DNA from: an uncultured Flavobacteriales bacterium
GTDB lineage: Bacteria > Bacteroidota > Bacteroidia > Flavobacteriales_D > Sanyastnellaceae
Assembly (NCBI GenBank): GCA_937967465.1
Contig: CALBSW010000203.1
Location: 1 to 22,219, forward strand
DNA: 22,219 bases
Direction: 5' to 3'
The notes under the pieces are model-generated. The model made no database searches. It had not been told where the DNA came from and worked only from the letters and a program-made list of their open reading frames with translations. A program made the translations under genes and the position numbers. Below, one piece after another: positions 13,473 through 22,142 of the stretch (positions within the stretch are counted from its first letter, which is position 1; every line of letters begins with the position of its first letter).

Positions 13473-15938
13473 GTGGAATCCACGCCAAATCCTGCGAATT
13501 TCAACGATGCCCGATCGGGTGGGTCCACTCTGGTCGAGGGCGGTGCGGCCTTCTTTGCTGCCCGTGGATGGAGCCCCTTTGCCTTTCAATTGGAGGCGTG
13601 GCAGCATTTCGAACGGGGAGGGGATGCGTTGGTGAATGCGCCCACCGGGAGCGGAAAGACTTACAGTGCGCTGGTGCCCTCCGTTCTGGGCGGCGGCAAG
13701 CCTGGCGGATTGCGGGTGCTGTGGATCACCCCGATTCGGGCATTGGCCAAGGAAATCTTCGGCTCCGCATCGCGGTTGCTCGCCCACGCCGACAACGGCT
13801 GGACGGTCGAGGTCCGCACCGGCGACACACCTTCGGCCCAGAAACAGCGGCAGGACCGCCGGTTGCCTGAGGTGCTCATCACGACACCCGAGAGTCTGCA
13901 TGTCCTCCTCGCCAAGAAGGGCAGCGAGAAGCGGTTCGGTGGCCTGACCGCCATCGTGGTGGACGAATGGCACGACCTGCTCGGCAACAAGCGGGGGGTG
14001 CAGGTCGAATTGGCCATCGCACAGCTCAAAGCCTTGTCACCCCCCATGCGGGTCTGGGGGATTTCGGCCACCATTGGCAACTTGACGGAAGCCATGGAGA
14101 CCCTGGTCGGCATGGACCGTGTGGCGGGAGCACGCATCATCCGCTCGGACATCCAGAAGCGGATTTCGGTGGACAGCCTCATGCCCGAGGCGTTCGAAAG
14201 GCTGGCTTGGGCCGGACACCTCGGCGTGCAACTGCTGGACCAGGTGGTGGACATCATTCGCCAGCATGCCAGCACGTTGGTCTTCACCAACACCCGGTCT
14301 CAATCGGAGATCTGGTATCAGAAAATCCTGCAGGCCAACCCCGACCTGGCCGGGGCCATCGCCCTGCACCACGGCAGCATCAGCAAGGAGCTCCGCTTTT
14401 GGGTGGAAGACGCCCTGTATGAGGGCAAGTTGAAGGCGGTGGTCTGCACGAGTTCGCTCGATCTCGGCGTGGATTTTCGCCCCGTCGAGGCCATCGTGCA
14501 GATCGGAGGCCCCAAGGGGGTGGCCCGTTTCGTGCAGCGGGCTGGACGGAGTGGCCACCAACCGGGAGCGGAAAGCAAAATCCACTTCTTGCCCACGTTC
14601 GGTCTGGAACTGCTCGAGGCTGCTGCGCTCCGTAAAGCCGTCGAGACCGGCGAAATCGAGCCGCGCCGGCCGATGGTCCGGTCCTTTGATGTGCTCGTGC
14701 AATTCCTGTGCACCCTCGCCGTGGGGGATGGATTCAAGGCGGGCGACCTGCGCGACCGGGTGCGCACCACCCATGCGTTTTCCACCATGGATGAAGCGGA
14801 ATGGCAGGATGTGCTGGCCATGGTGACCCATGGGGGACGGGCTTTTGCAGCGTACGACGAATTCAACCGCGTCGAAAAGGGCGAGGACGGGCTTCACCGC
14901 ATCACCGACCGCCGCGCAGCCCGGCGCCACCGCATGTCCATCGGGACCATTGTGGGGGACACCATGATTGCAGTCAAGTGGCGCAGCGGCGGATTGGTGG
15001 GCCACGTCGAAGAGTATTTCGTGAGCAGTTTGAATCCCGGGGACGTCTTCTGGTTTGGGGGGCGGTGCCTGGAATTGATCCGGTTTCGCAACCTCGAGGC
15101 CAAGGTCAAACCGGCCAAGTCTCCGAAAGGGCGCATTCCGACTTGGCAGGGCGGACGGCTGCCGTGGACCTCGATGGTCAGCCGCATCTTGCGCGAGACC
15201 CTCGACGATTATGCCCATGGCCGCAATGTGAGCCCAGAGCTGGAGCGCATACGACCCATGCTGGATTTGCAGACCGGGCGCAGCCATTTGCCGGTATCGG
15301 GCCAGGTCCTGATGGAGGTCATGGAGAGTCGGGAAGGGCACCATTTGTTCGTGTTCCCCATGGAGGGGCGCATGGTGCACGAAGGGGTGGCTGCGCTCAT
15401 GGCCTACCGCATGAGCCTGCTCAGGCCCATGACGTTTTCCATGGCCTACAACGACTACGGTTTTGAGCTGCTCAGCGACCAGCCCATCCCCATCACGGAG
15501 GCCTTTGACAGCGACCTGTTCAGCACCGCCCACCTGATGGATGATCTGGAAGCCACCGTCAATGGCGCAGAGCTGGCCCGCCGTCAATTCCGGGACATCG
15601 CCGTCATTGCCGGCCTGGTGTTCCGTGGCTATCCCGGACAACCGGTCAAGGACCGCCACCTTCAAGGGTCGAGTTCGCTGTTGTTTGACGTTCTGGCGGA
15701 CCACGATCCGGTCAACCTGCTGTATCGGCAGGCTTTCGACGAGATGACCCACCACCAGATTGAGTTGGACCGACTCCGCGAAGTGTTGGAGCGGTTGAAT
15801 GCAGGAAAGTGGATCATCACCCATCCGGACCACCCCACGCCGTTTTCGTTTCCGATCCTGGTGGACCGGTTGCGGGAGAAGCTTTCCAGCGAGCAACTCG
15901 AGGCGCGGATTCGCAAGATGTCCCGTGCCGGTGCCTAG
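13473..15938 (+). CDS. Lhr-type DEXH-box DNA helicase (ligase-associated DNA damage response family)
   Basis: This superfamily 2 helicase of 821 residues is expected to unwind or remodel DNA during repair. It has FAFQLEAWQHF (Q motif, about 36-46), NAPTGSGKTYSAL (Walker A, 55-67), ITPIRALAKE (Ia), TTPESLHVLL (Ib/Ic), VVDEWHDLLGNKRG (DEXH box, 162-175), GISATIGN (III, 196-203), VCTSSLDLGVDF (V) and QRAGRSGHQPG (VI, 355-365). The remaining 450 residues form the winged-helix and Lhr-core region. The DEWH version of motif II and total length fit the short Lhr family that in many bacteria is clustered with a DNA ligase, an exonuclease and a phosphoesterase; none of these is adjacent here. The start is GTG at 13473, the only usable start between the upstream in-frame stop and the helicase domain. 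It is divergent from the secreted helical-repeat gene across 48 bases. Confidence 0.93.
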   Translation: MESTPNPANFNDARSGGSTLVEGGAAFFAARGWSPFAFQLEAWQHFERGGDALVNAPTGSGKTYSALVPSVLGGGKPGGLRVLWITPIRALAKEIFGSASRLLAHADNGWTVEVRTGDTPSAQKQRQDRRLPEVLITTPESLHVLLAKKGSEKRFGGLTAIVVDEWHDLLGNKRGVQVELAIAQLKALSPPMRVWGISATIGNLTEAMETLVGMDRVAGARIIRSDIQKRISVDSLMPEAFERLAWAGHLGVQLLDQVVDIIRQHASTLVFTNTRSQSEIWYQKILQANPDLAGAIALHHGSISKELRFWVEDALYEGKLKAVVCTSSLDLGVDFRPVEAIVQIGGPKGVARFVQRAGRSGHQPGAESKIHFLPTFGLELLEAAALRKAVETGEIEPRRPMVRSFDVLVQFLCTLAVGDGFKAGDLRDRVRTTHAFSTMDEAEWQDVLAMVTHGGRAFAAYDEFNRVEKGEDGLHRITDRRAARRHRMSIGTIVGDTMIAVKWRSGGLVGHVEEYFVSSLNPGDVFWFGGRCLELIRFRNLEAKVKPAKSPKGRIPTWQGGRLPWTSMVSRILRETLDDYAHGRNVSPELERIRPMLDLQTGRSHLPVSGQVLMEVMESREGHHLFVFPMEGRMVHEGVAALMAYRMSLLRPMTFSMAYNDYGFELLSDQPIPITEAFDSDLFSTAHLMDDLEATVNGAELARRQFRDIAVIAGLVFRGYPGQPVKDRHLQGSSSLLFDVLADHDPVNLLYRQAFDEMTHHQIELDRLREVLERLNAGKWIITHPDHPTPFSFPILVDRLREKLSSEQLEARIRKMSRAGA

Positions 15939-15951
15939 GCGCGCCGCACCC

Positions 15952-15959
15952 TACCTTCG
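15952..15959 (+). promoter_or_regulatory. Candidate -7 promoter box for the TonB-dependent receptor gene
   Basis: TACCTTCG resembles the Bacteroidota -7 element TAnnTTTG and lies 4 bases before the ATG at 15964, in the 25-base gap after the helicase stop. No well-placed -33 TTG is visible. It would permit receptor expression independent of the helicase, from an almost leaderless transcript. Confidence 0.4.
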
Positions 15960-15963
15960 CGCC

Positions 15964-18309
15964 ATGCAAGGATGGAAGATCGGCCGCTTGGACGCGGTGC
16001 GGTGTTGGGCCATTGTGGCCGTGTTGCTGACCGGATTCAGCAGCGTTGTGGCGGCCCAGGGCACGGTCAAAGGCTTCGTGCGTGCAGAGGAGGACGGGGC
16101 GCCCGTCTTGTTTGCTGCGGTGGTGCTCGAAGGAACCACGTTTGGTGTGTCCACCGACATCCAAGGCTACTACAGCTTGTCCAAGGTTCCCGCCGGGACC
16201 TACACCTTGGTGGTGTCGAGCGTGGAATTCAAGCCCTACCGCACGGAGGTGGTGGTGTTGGATGACCGGGTGGTCACGCGCAATGTGACGCTCGAAGCGG
16301 GCCTGATCGAATTGGAAAGTGCCGTCATCTCCACGGAGCGGGGAGAGCAACTCAATACCGTTCGGATGTCGGTCGAATCCATCCAGCCGGCAGACATCAA
16401 GCGCATTCCCAGCTTGGGCGGCACGCCCGACCTCGTTCAAGTCCTGCAAACCTTGCCTGGCTTCGTGTCGACGGGTGACCAGGGCGGTCAGTTGTACATC
16501 CGCGGTGGTTCACCGGTCCAGAACAAGGTGCTCCTCGACGGGATGATCATCTACAATGCCTTCCACAGCATTGGCCTCTTCAGCGTCTTCGACACGGACA
16601 TCATTTCCAATGCCGACATCTACACGGGAGGCTTCAGTGGTCGCTACGGTGGGCGGATCAGTTCCATCATGGACATCTCCACCCGCGATGGCAGCCTGGC
16701 CGGCCTGTCGGGCCGCATTGGCGCCAGCCCATTCGGCAGCAAGCTCCTGCTCGAGGGACCGCTCGGAAAGCGCAACGAGCGCGGCGGCGGCACGTCCTTC
16801 ATCCTGAGCGGCAAACGCAGTTACCTCGAGCAGAGCTCCAAGCTCCTCTACAGCTACATCGATGAGGACGGGTTGCCTTTCAACTTCACCGACCTCTACG
16901 GCAAGGTCACGTTCGCCGGGGGCGCGGGCAGCCGCATGAGCCTGTTTGGCTTCTCCTTCAACGACGATGTGAGCTATCAAGCCCTCAGCAACCTCGACTG
17001 GAGCAATGTGGGGGGCGGCGGCCAATTCATCGTCGTGCCGACGGGCAGCGCCGTGCTCATCAAAGGCAACTTCGCCAGCTCGCGGTACCGCATCGACCTG
17101 CGCGAAGACGGACTCGCCGACCGCTACAGCCAGGTCAATGGCTTCAACTTCGGCCTCAATTTCAAGTACGTTCTCGGGGACGACGAGGCACGCTACGGCA
17201 TCCAGGCGGTGGGATTGCGCACGGATTTCCGGACGTTCAATGCCCTCGGCGTGGCGGTGGAGCAGGCGGAGAACACCACGGAGCTGGCCGGTTACTTCGA
17301 CTACAAGCGCCAGCGCGGACCGTGGATTGTGAATCCGTCCCTTCGCATTCAGTACTACAGCTCCCTGGCCAAGTTCAGCCCCGAGCCACGACTCGGCATC
17401 AAGTACAAAGCGTCCGAGCGCCTGCGCCTCAAGGCCGCGGGCGGACTCTACAGCCAGAACCTGATCTCGGCCAACTCCGACCGCGATGTGGTCAACCTGT
17501 TCTACGGCTTCCTCAGCGGTCCGTCCAACCTCCAGGACCAGCTCATCGGCCCCGACGGCGATGTGCAGGAGATCACCCACAGCCTGCAAACCGCGGCACA
17601 CACGGTGGCGGGCTTCGAGTTTGACTTGACCGAGCGCATCAACGTCAATGTGGAGGGCTACACCAAGTGGTTCACCCAGTTGACCAACCAGAACCGCAAC
17701 AAGCTGTTCCCGGACACTTATGAATTCGCCGGCGTCCCGGAGAGCCAGCGCAAGGACTTCATTGTGGAAACGGGCCGGGCCGAAGGGGTGGACCTCGTCG
17801 TCAAGTACGAGGACAAGTTCAATTACCTCTGGATCGTTTATTCCTTGGGCAACGTCGACCGTTGGGACGGTTTCCGTTGGTATGACCCGGTCTTCGACCG
17901 CCGCCACAACATCAACTTGCTCGCCTCCCGCAAAATGGGCAAGCAGCACAAGACCGAGGTCTCGGCCCGTTGGAACCTGGGCTCCGGATTGCCCTTCACC
18001 CAGACGCAGGGCTACTACCAGCCCATCGGCATTTCCGAAGGCATTGACGAGAACTACGTCAACAGCAACCCCATCGAGTTGGGCATCGTCTACGCCGACC
18101 TCAACGCAGGCCGGTTGCCGGTGTATCACCGCTTGGACCTCAGCGTGCGCCGCACGTTCAAGCTGGGCGAGCGCATCGAGTTGGACGCCAATGCGAGCGT
18201 GACCAACGTCTACTCCCGGGCCAACATCTTCTACATCAACCGTGTGACGGGTGAGCGGGTGGACCAGCTGCCGTTCCTGCCGTCCATCGGCCTCGACATG
18301 AAGTTCTGA
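15964..18309 (+). CDS. TonB-dependent outer membrane receptor with carboxypeptidase-D-like N-terminal domain
   Basis: This 781-residue outer membrane beta-barrel takes up a ligand using TonB energy. A signal peptide (AIVAVLLTGFSSVVAAQ, cleavage near residue 31) is followed by a carboxypeptidase-D-like domain (about 33-115; TVKGFVRAEEDGAPVLFAAVVLEGT, GYYSLSKVPAGTYTLVVSSVEFKPY). The plug domain (about 130-240) has PDLVQVLQTLPGFVSTGDQGGQLYIRGG-type sequence, VLLDGMIIYN and GGFSGRYGGRISSIMDISTRDG. The rest reads as alternating barrel strands and ends in LDMKF with the terminal Phe used in barrel assembly. There is no SusD-like lipoprotein beside it, so it is not a classical polysaccharide utilisation pair; the ligand is unknown. 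ATG 15964 is chosen because the signal peptide starts there. Its 3' end meets recN head-on with a 12-base gap and no obvious terminator. Confidence 0.94.
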   Translation: MQGWKIGRLDAVRCWAIVAVLLTGFSSVVAAQGTVKGFVRAEEDGAPVLFAAVVLEGTTFGVSTDIQGYYSLSKVPAGTYTLVVSSVEFKPYRTEVVVLDDRVVTRNVTLEAGLIELESAVISTERGEQLNTVRMSVESIQPADIKRIPSLGGTPDLVQVLQTLPGFVSTGDQGGQLYIRGGSPVQNKVLLDGMIIYNAFHSIGLFSVFDTDIISNADIYTGGFSGRYGGRISSIMDISTRDGSLAGLSGRIGASPFGSKLLLEGPLGKRNERGGGTSFILSGKRSYLEQSSKLLYSYIDEDGLPFNFTDLYGKVTFAGGAGSRMSLFGFSFNDDVSYQALSNLDWSNVGGGGQFIVVPTGSAVLIKGNFASSRYRIDLREDGLADRYSQVNGFNFGLNFKYVLGDDEARYGIQAVGLRTDFRTFNALGVAVEQAENTTELAGYFDYKRQRGPWIVNPSLRIQYYSSLAKFSPEPRLGIKYKASERLRLKAAGGLYSQNLISANSDRDVVNLFYGFLSGPSNLQDQLIGPDGDVQEITHSLQTAAHTVAGFEFDLTERINVNVEGYTKWFTQLTNQNRNKLFPDTYEFAGVPESQRKDFIVETGRAEGVDLVVKYEDKFNYLWIVYSLGNVDRWDGFRWYDPVFDRRHNINLLASRKMGKQHKTEVSARWNLGSGLPFTQTQGYYQPIGISEGIDENYVNSNPIELGIVYADLNAGRLPVYHRLDLSVRRTFKLGERIELDANASVTNVYSRANIFYINRVTGERVDQLPFLPSIGLDMKF

Positions 18310-18321
18310 CGGCCGCTCCGG

Positions 18322-19959
18322 TCAGCCCATGAGGCTGCGGGCCTGGGCGCGCGCAGCGTCCCCAATTTTGCTGCCGCTGAGCATGGCAGCCAGCTCTTCC
18401 ACACGGCCCTCCGCATCGAGCGGCTGAAGCTGCGTGGTGGTGCGTCCGCCTTCCTCGGCTTTGCTGACTTTGAAGTGGTGGTCGGCCCGGCCTGCGACTT
18501 GCGGGAGGTGGGAGATGGTGATGACTTGAGCGCGCTGGGCAATGCCCGCCATCAAATCGGCCATCCGCGCGGCCACGTCCCCACTGACCCCGGCGTCGAT
18601 CTCGTCGAGAATGAGGGTGGGCACTTCGAGGTGTTCGCTCAAGGCGGCCTTGAGGGCGAGCATGACCCGACTGCGTTCACCACCGGAGGCCACCTTGGTC
18701 ATGGGCTGGGGCGCCAATCCGGCATTGGCCGTGAAGAGCAGGGTGGGGCGGCAAGGGCCTGCGGCCTCGGGGCTGGGGGTGGCGCTCCATTCGAAGTGAA
18801 GGCGCGCCGCCGGCATTTTGAGGTGGGAGAGGTGCTCCTGCAAAGCGGCACAGAGGGCCTCGGCGGAGGCACTTCGGTGTTGGTTCACCCGTTCGCCCAC
18901 CGCATCGAGTTCGATCCGAAGGGCATCGATGCGGGCGTTCCACTCGGCCAGCTTTCGGTCCCGATTTTCTGCGGAAGACAGTTGCTCCTGCATTTCGGTC
19001 ATCCGCTCATTCAGGGCCTGCAAACTGTCTGCACGGTGCTTGTCAAACAGGCGCTGCAATCGGTCTCTGTCCGCCTCAGCGCGGGCCAAAGCAGCAGGGT
19101 CGAGGTCGACGCTGTCGCCTTCCTGCTCGGCCTCTCGGGCGGCGTCGTCGAGTTCAATCCGGCAGCTGCGGACCCGTTCCAGCAATGCTGTAGCTCCAGG
19201 GTGCACGGATGCCACGCCTTCCAGCGCCCGCTCGGCATCGTGAAGCCGATCCAGTGCCCCTGCCTCATTTTGCAGGAGAGCGTGCACATGTTGAAGGGCC
19301 TCCTTGATCTCGCGGGCGTGGGACAGGGCGTCGAGGCGTTGGTCGATGTTGCTCAGTCCCTCGTCTTCAAAGTCGATGTGGCCCAACTCCTCCAACTGAT
19401 AGCGGAGGTAGTCCGCATCGGCATCCGGCAAGTGGCCAGCGGCCTCCAAGGCGTCGCGTTCGCGAACGGCTTCAGCCCATTGGGCGTGGGCTTCACGCCA
19501 GGTTGCAGCCGCTTCTTGGGCTTTGGGAGAGAGGGCATCTACAGCGTGTAGCAAGCCGGCTGCGCTCTGCAACCGCTGCCCATCTTGCTGCCCGTGCAGG
19601 TCGACGAGCAGGGGCGCCAGGGATTTCAGGAATTGCAGCTTGACGGGCTCGTCGTTGACATACGCCCTCGACCGTCCCGACTTGGTGATGCTCCGGCGCA
19701 GGATGCACGGGCCGCCTTCGTCCAGGGAGCCCAGCCGTTGGCGAGCACCAGGGGTGAGGTGGAATTCGGCTTCGACGATGCACTTGTCGCCGCGGACTTC
19801 AACCCCTTCGGCTCGGTCGCCCAGGACCAAACCCAACGCTCCGAGCAGGATGGATTTGCCGCTTCCGGTCTCTCCGGTCAGCACAGTCCATCCGCCGTCC
19901 ACAGTCCATTCGATGTGGTCGATGAGGGCGTAGTTCCGGATGGACAGCCGACACAGCAT
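18322..19959 (-). CDS. recN: DNA repair protein RecN
   Basis: This 545-residue SMC-like ATPase acts in double-strand break repair, probably by holding DNA ends or sister molecules together. The ATP head is split across the termini: LTGETGSGKSILLGALGLVLGDRA (Walker A at 29-36) at the start, and VASGGERSRVMLALKAAL (ABC signature, SGGER at 425-429) plus TLILDEIDAGVSGDVAARM (Walker B, D452-E453) near the end. A long coiled-coil region rich in Glu, Ala, Arg and Leu lies between. Length is close to the family norm. The start codon overlaps the porD stop as TGATG, a common arrangement for translational coupling, and places recN last in the coaBC-porD-recN operon. Confidence 0.97.
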   Translation of the reverse strand: MLCRLSIRNYALIDHIEWTVDGGWTVLTGETGSGKSILLGALGLVLGDRAEGVEVRGDKCIVEAEFHLTPGARQRLGSLDEGGPCILRRSITKSGRSRAYVNDEPVKLQFLKSLAPLLVDLHGQQDGQRLQSAAGLLHAVDALSPKAQEAAATWREAHAQWAEAVRERDALEAAGHLPDADADYLRYQLEELGHIDFEDEGLSNIDQRLDALSHAREIKEALQHVHALLQNEAGALDRLHDAERALEGVASVHPGATALLERVRSCRIELDDAAREAEQEGDSVDLDPAALARAEADRDRLQRLFDKHRADSLQALNERMTEMQEQLSSAENRDRKLAEWNARIDALRIELDAVGERVNQHRSASAEALCAALQEHLSHLKMPAARLHFEWSATPSPEAAGPCRPTLLFTANAGLAPQPMTKVASGGERSRVMLALKAALSEHLEVPTLILDEIDAGVSGDVAARMADLMAGIAQRAQVITISHLPQVAGRADHHFKVSKAEEGGRTTTQLQPLDAEGRVEELAAMLSGSKIGDAARAQARSLMG

Positions 19960-20885
19960 CAGCCGAGGCCCTGGTCGTAAACGGGGATGTTGCCCGGATC
20001 GATGAGCTTGAGCACGGGCAACAAACGGGCCCGCTCTCCTTCCGCAGCCGGTCCGAACATCTTGACGATCTCGTCCTTCTTGGCTTGGAAAAAGGTCTGC
20101 AGGTTGTAGTTGGCTGGACGAATCCGGTGCACGTTGCGCAGGCTGATGAGGGCATCGGCCATGGATTGCCGGGCGGCAGATGGATCGTCAAAAGCGACAT
20201 CCATCCAGAGACGGTGGTACTCGTAGTAGCACCGGCGCAACGGACGGAACGTCTGGCTGAGGATGTTGTCGATGAGGCTGTACCGGCTCTGCTTGCCATC
20301 GGCTGCGCTCCATCCGGCGGGTGGCGAAGACAGGCCCTGCGCATTGGTCACCACCGTTTGGGCCTGCGTGTAGAGGTTGGTGCCCCCCTCCAACGAGAAG
20401 GAGTCGTAGTCCATCGCCAGAATCATGTAGGCGTAAAAGGCGAGGACACTGGTCAAGTTGTCGCGGAACTGGTCCTGGCTGTATTGGAGGAGGTTGCCCG
20501 GAGCGTAGGAGAAGTCGAAGTCGTTGTCGTTGACGAGCAGCACCGGGGCATTGTAGTCGCTGTTGTAGATGGGGCGGCTGCTTTGCACTTGAATGGTGCC
20601 CTCGAAATTGGTCTGGGAGTTCGCCTTGTTGATGGTGATCTGCATGGTGCAGGTCACGCGCTCGGCCAGGGTGAACTCGTCGGTGGTCCAGCGCCGGCCG
20701 TTCATGAACTCGGTGATGGCGGTCTCCAGTTGCTCGAAAACAGAGGCCTCCACATTGTTGATGGTGGGGGCGATGACGCTGACCTGGCAGTCCAACTCCT
20801 GCGCTTGACCGAGCGACGCGGCGCCCAGGAGCAGACAAAGGACGAAGGCCCGGAGCGAAGGAAGAGTGGAGAATGTCGGGGTCAT
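19959..20885 (-). CDS. porD: Type IX secretion system protein PorD (DUF4835 family)
   Basis: This exported protein of 308 residues has a signal peptide (LRAFVLCLLLGAASLGQAQ, cleavage near residue 29). The mature start ELDCQVSVIAPTINN, then FEQLETAITEFMNGRRWTTDEFTLAERVTCTMQITI, SRPIYNSDYNAPVLLVNDNDFDFSYAPG, and LAFYAYMILAMDYDSFSLEGGTNLYTQAQ are the recognisable DUF4835/PorD pattern. In Porphyromonas gingivalis PorD is associated with the type IX secretion machinery; its molecular role is not well defined. Position between coaBC and recN is the usual one in Bacteroidota. I start at ATG 20885, 15 bases after the coaBC stop; an in-frame TTG two codons earlier adds nothing. Its presence implies that the organism has a type IX system and gliding or secreted cargo proteins. 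Confidence 0.92.
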   Translation of the reverse strand: MTPTFSTLPSLRAFVLCLLLGAASLGQAQELDCQVSVIAPTINNVEASVFEQLETAITEFMNGRRWTTDEFTLAERVTCTMQITINKANSQTNFEGTIQVQSSRPIYNSDYNAPVLLVNDNDFDFSYAPGNLLQYSQDQFRDNLTSVLAFYAYMILAMDYDSFSLEGGTNLYTQAQTVVTNAQGLSSPPAGWSAADGKQSRYSLIDNILSQTFRPLRRCYYEYHRLWMDVAFDDPSAARQSMADALISLRNVHRIRPANYNLQTFFQAKKDEIVKMFGPAAEGERARLLPVLKLIDPGNIPVYDQGLG

Positions 20886-20900
20886 GGGCAATGTGGGGCT

Positions 20901-22136
20901 TCAGGATGGGCCGTTCGATTGGAGCAGACGAGACTGGATCACATCGGCGAGGTCGGTGGCCACGGCTTCCTTGGACTTCAAGTCAAAGCTATCGATCCTG
21001 TCCGGACCATGAACGAACCGAACCCGGTTCGTCTTGTGTCCGAAGCCCGCGCCTTTGTCAGCGAGTGAATTCAGCACGATCAGGTCGCATTGTTTCGCCG
21101 TGAGTTTTCGGAGGGCGGCCTCGGTGCCATCGTCGTGGGCGAGGGCGAATCCGATTTTGAGGCAGCTTTCGGGCGCCGCGGCATTCAATCCAGCGAGGAT
21201 GTCGGGGTTGGCCACGAGGTCCACTGCATGGGGCAGGTCGGACTTGGCGGCCTTGCCTTCGATCGGATGCGCAGGGCGCACGTCTGCCACGGCGGCTGTG
21301 CCGATGATGACGTCGGGGGCGTTCTGTGCGAGGGCCTGTTGGGCGGCCGTGTCCATCTCCAACGCGGTCTGCACATCCACGCGGTGGATGCCCGGGTGGT
21401 CTTCCACCTCGATGGAGAGGGGGCCGGCGATCAGATCGACGACCATGCCGCGGCGGGCGAGTTCTTCTGCGATGGCGACGCCCTGGCGACCGGTGGACCG
21501 GTTGCCCAAAAACCGCACGGCGTCGAGCGGCTCGTGGGTCGGACCGGCCGTGACCAGGGCCCTGCGTCCGAGCAGGGGCGATTGGGTGCGGAACCACGCC
21601 GTGAGCTCTTCCCGGATGCGTTCCGGTTCGGCGAGTCGGCCCTTCCCCTCCAGTCCACTCGCCAGTTCGCCTTCGTCGGGATCGATGACGTGGACACCAC
21701 GCTGGCGCAGGGTGTCGAGGTTGGCGGTGGTGGCAGGGTGGGTGAACATGTCCCGGTCCATGGCCGGCGCCACAACGACAGGACATTTGGCGCTGAGCAG
21801 GACCGTCAGGAGCAGGCTGTCTCCACGACCCTCCACCATGCCGGCCAAGGTGTGGGCCGTGGCCGGGGCCACCAGGACGACATCGCCCCACAGCCCGAGT
21901 TCGACGTGGTCCGTCCACGTGCCGGCATCGCGGTCGTCGGTCAGTTCGCTGTGAACGGGGTGGCCGCTGAGCGTACCCAGGGTCAGCGGGGTGATGAATT
22001 CTCGGGCGCCGGGCGTCATGACGACGCGCACGTCCGCACCGGCCTTGACCAGTTCACGGACGATGAGGGCGGATTTGTAGGCGGCGATGCTTCCGGTGAC
22101 ACCCAGGACGACCCGGCGGCCCTTCAACATCGCCAT
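20901..22136 (-). CDS. coaBC: Bifunctional phosphopantothenoylcysteine decarboxylase/phosphopantothenate-cysteine ligase CoaBC
   Basis: This 411-residue cytosolic enzyme makes 4'-phosphopantetheine for coenzyme A in two steps. The N-terminal CoaC flavoprotein (about 1-190) has GVTGSIAAYKSALIVRELVKAG, catalytic H77 in TDHVELGLWGDVVLVAPATAHTLAGM, and the substrate loop PAMDRDMF (124-131). The CoaB ligase (about 195-411) has LVTAGPTHEPLDAVRFLGNRSTGRQG, GTAAVADVRP, KIGFALAHD and KQCDLIVLNSL. Two signature positions differ from the E. coli type: Asn of PxMNxxMW is Asp127, and the active-site Cys of the flap is Ser160 (GELASGLEGKGRL). I believe this pair is typical of Bacteroidota. ATG 22136 gives MAMLKGRRVVL; the second Met (22130) is also possible. 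It follows a small gene by 6 bases. Confidence 0.96.
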   Translation of the reverse strand: MAMLKGRRVVLGVTGSIAAYKSALIVRELVKAGADVRVVMTPGAREFITPLTLGTLSGHPVHSELTDDRDAGTWTDHVELGLWGDVVLVAPATAHTLAGMVEGRGDSLLLTVLLSAKCPVVVAPAMDRDMFTHPATTANLDTLRQRGVHVIDPDEGELASGLEGKGRLAEPERIREELTAWFRTQSPLLGRRALVTAGPTHEPLDAVRFLGNRSTGRQGVAIAEELARRGMVVDLIAGPLSIEVEDHPGIHRVDVQTALEMDTAAQQALAQNAPDVIIGTAAVADVRPAHPIEGKAAKSDLPHAVDLVANPDILAGLNAAAPESCLKIGFALAHDDGTEAALRKLTAKQCDLIVLNSLADKGAGFGHKTNRVRFVHGPDRIDSFDLKSKEAVATDLADVIQSRLLQSNGPS

Positions 22137-22142
22137 GGGCGA

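Noticed and set aside
14037..15896. Long minus-strand open frame (619 codons) opposite the helicase gene
   Set aside because: It is a shadow of a GC-rich gene. It is rich in His, Gly, Pro and Arg, has no recognisable domain, and the opposite strand encodes a full helicase with all motifs.
16510..18129. Minus-strand open frame (539 codons) opposite the TonB receptor gene
   Set aside because: The composition is dominated by Val, Ala, Glu and Gly with no motif, while the plus strand is a canonical receptor.
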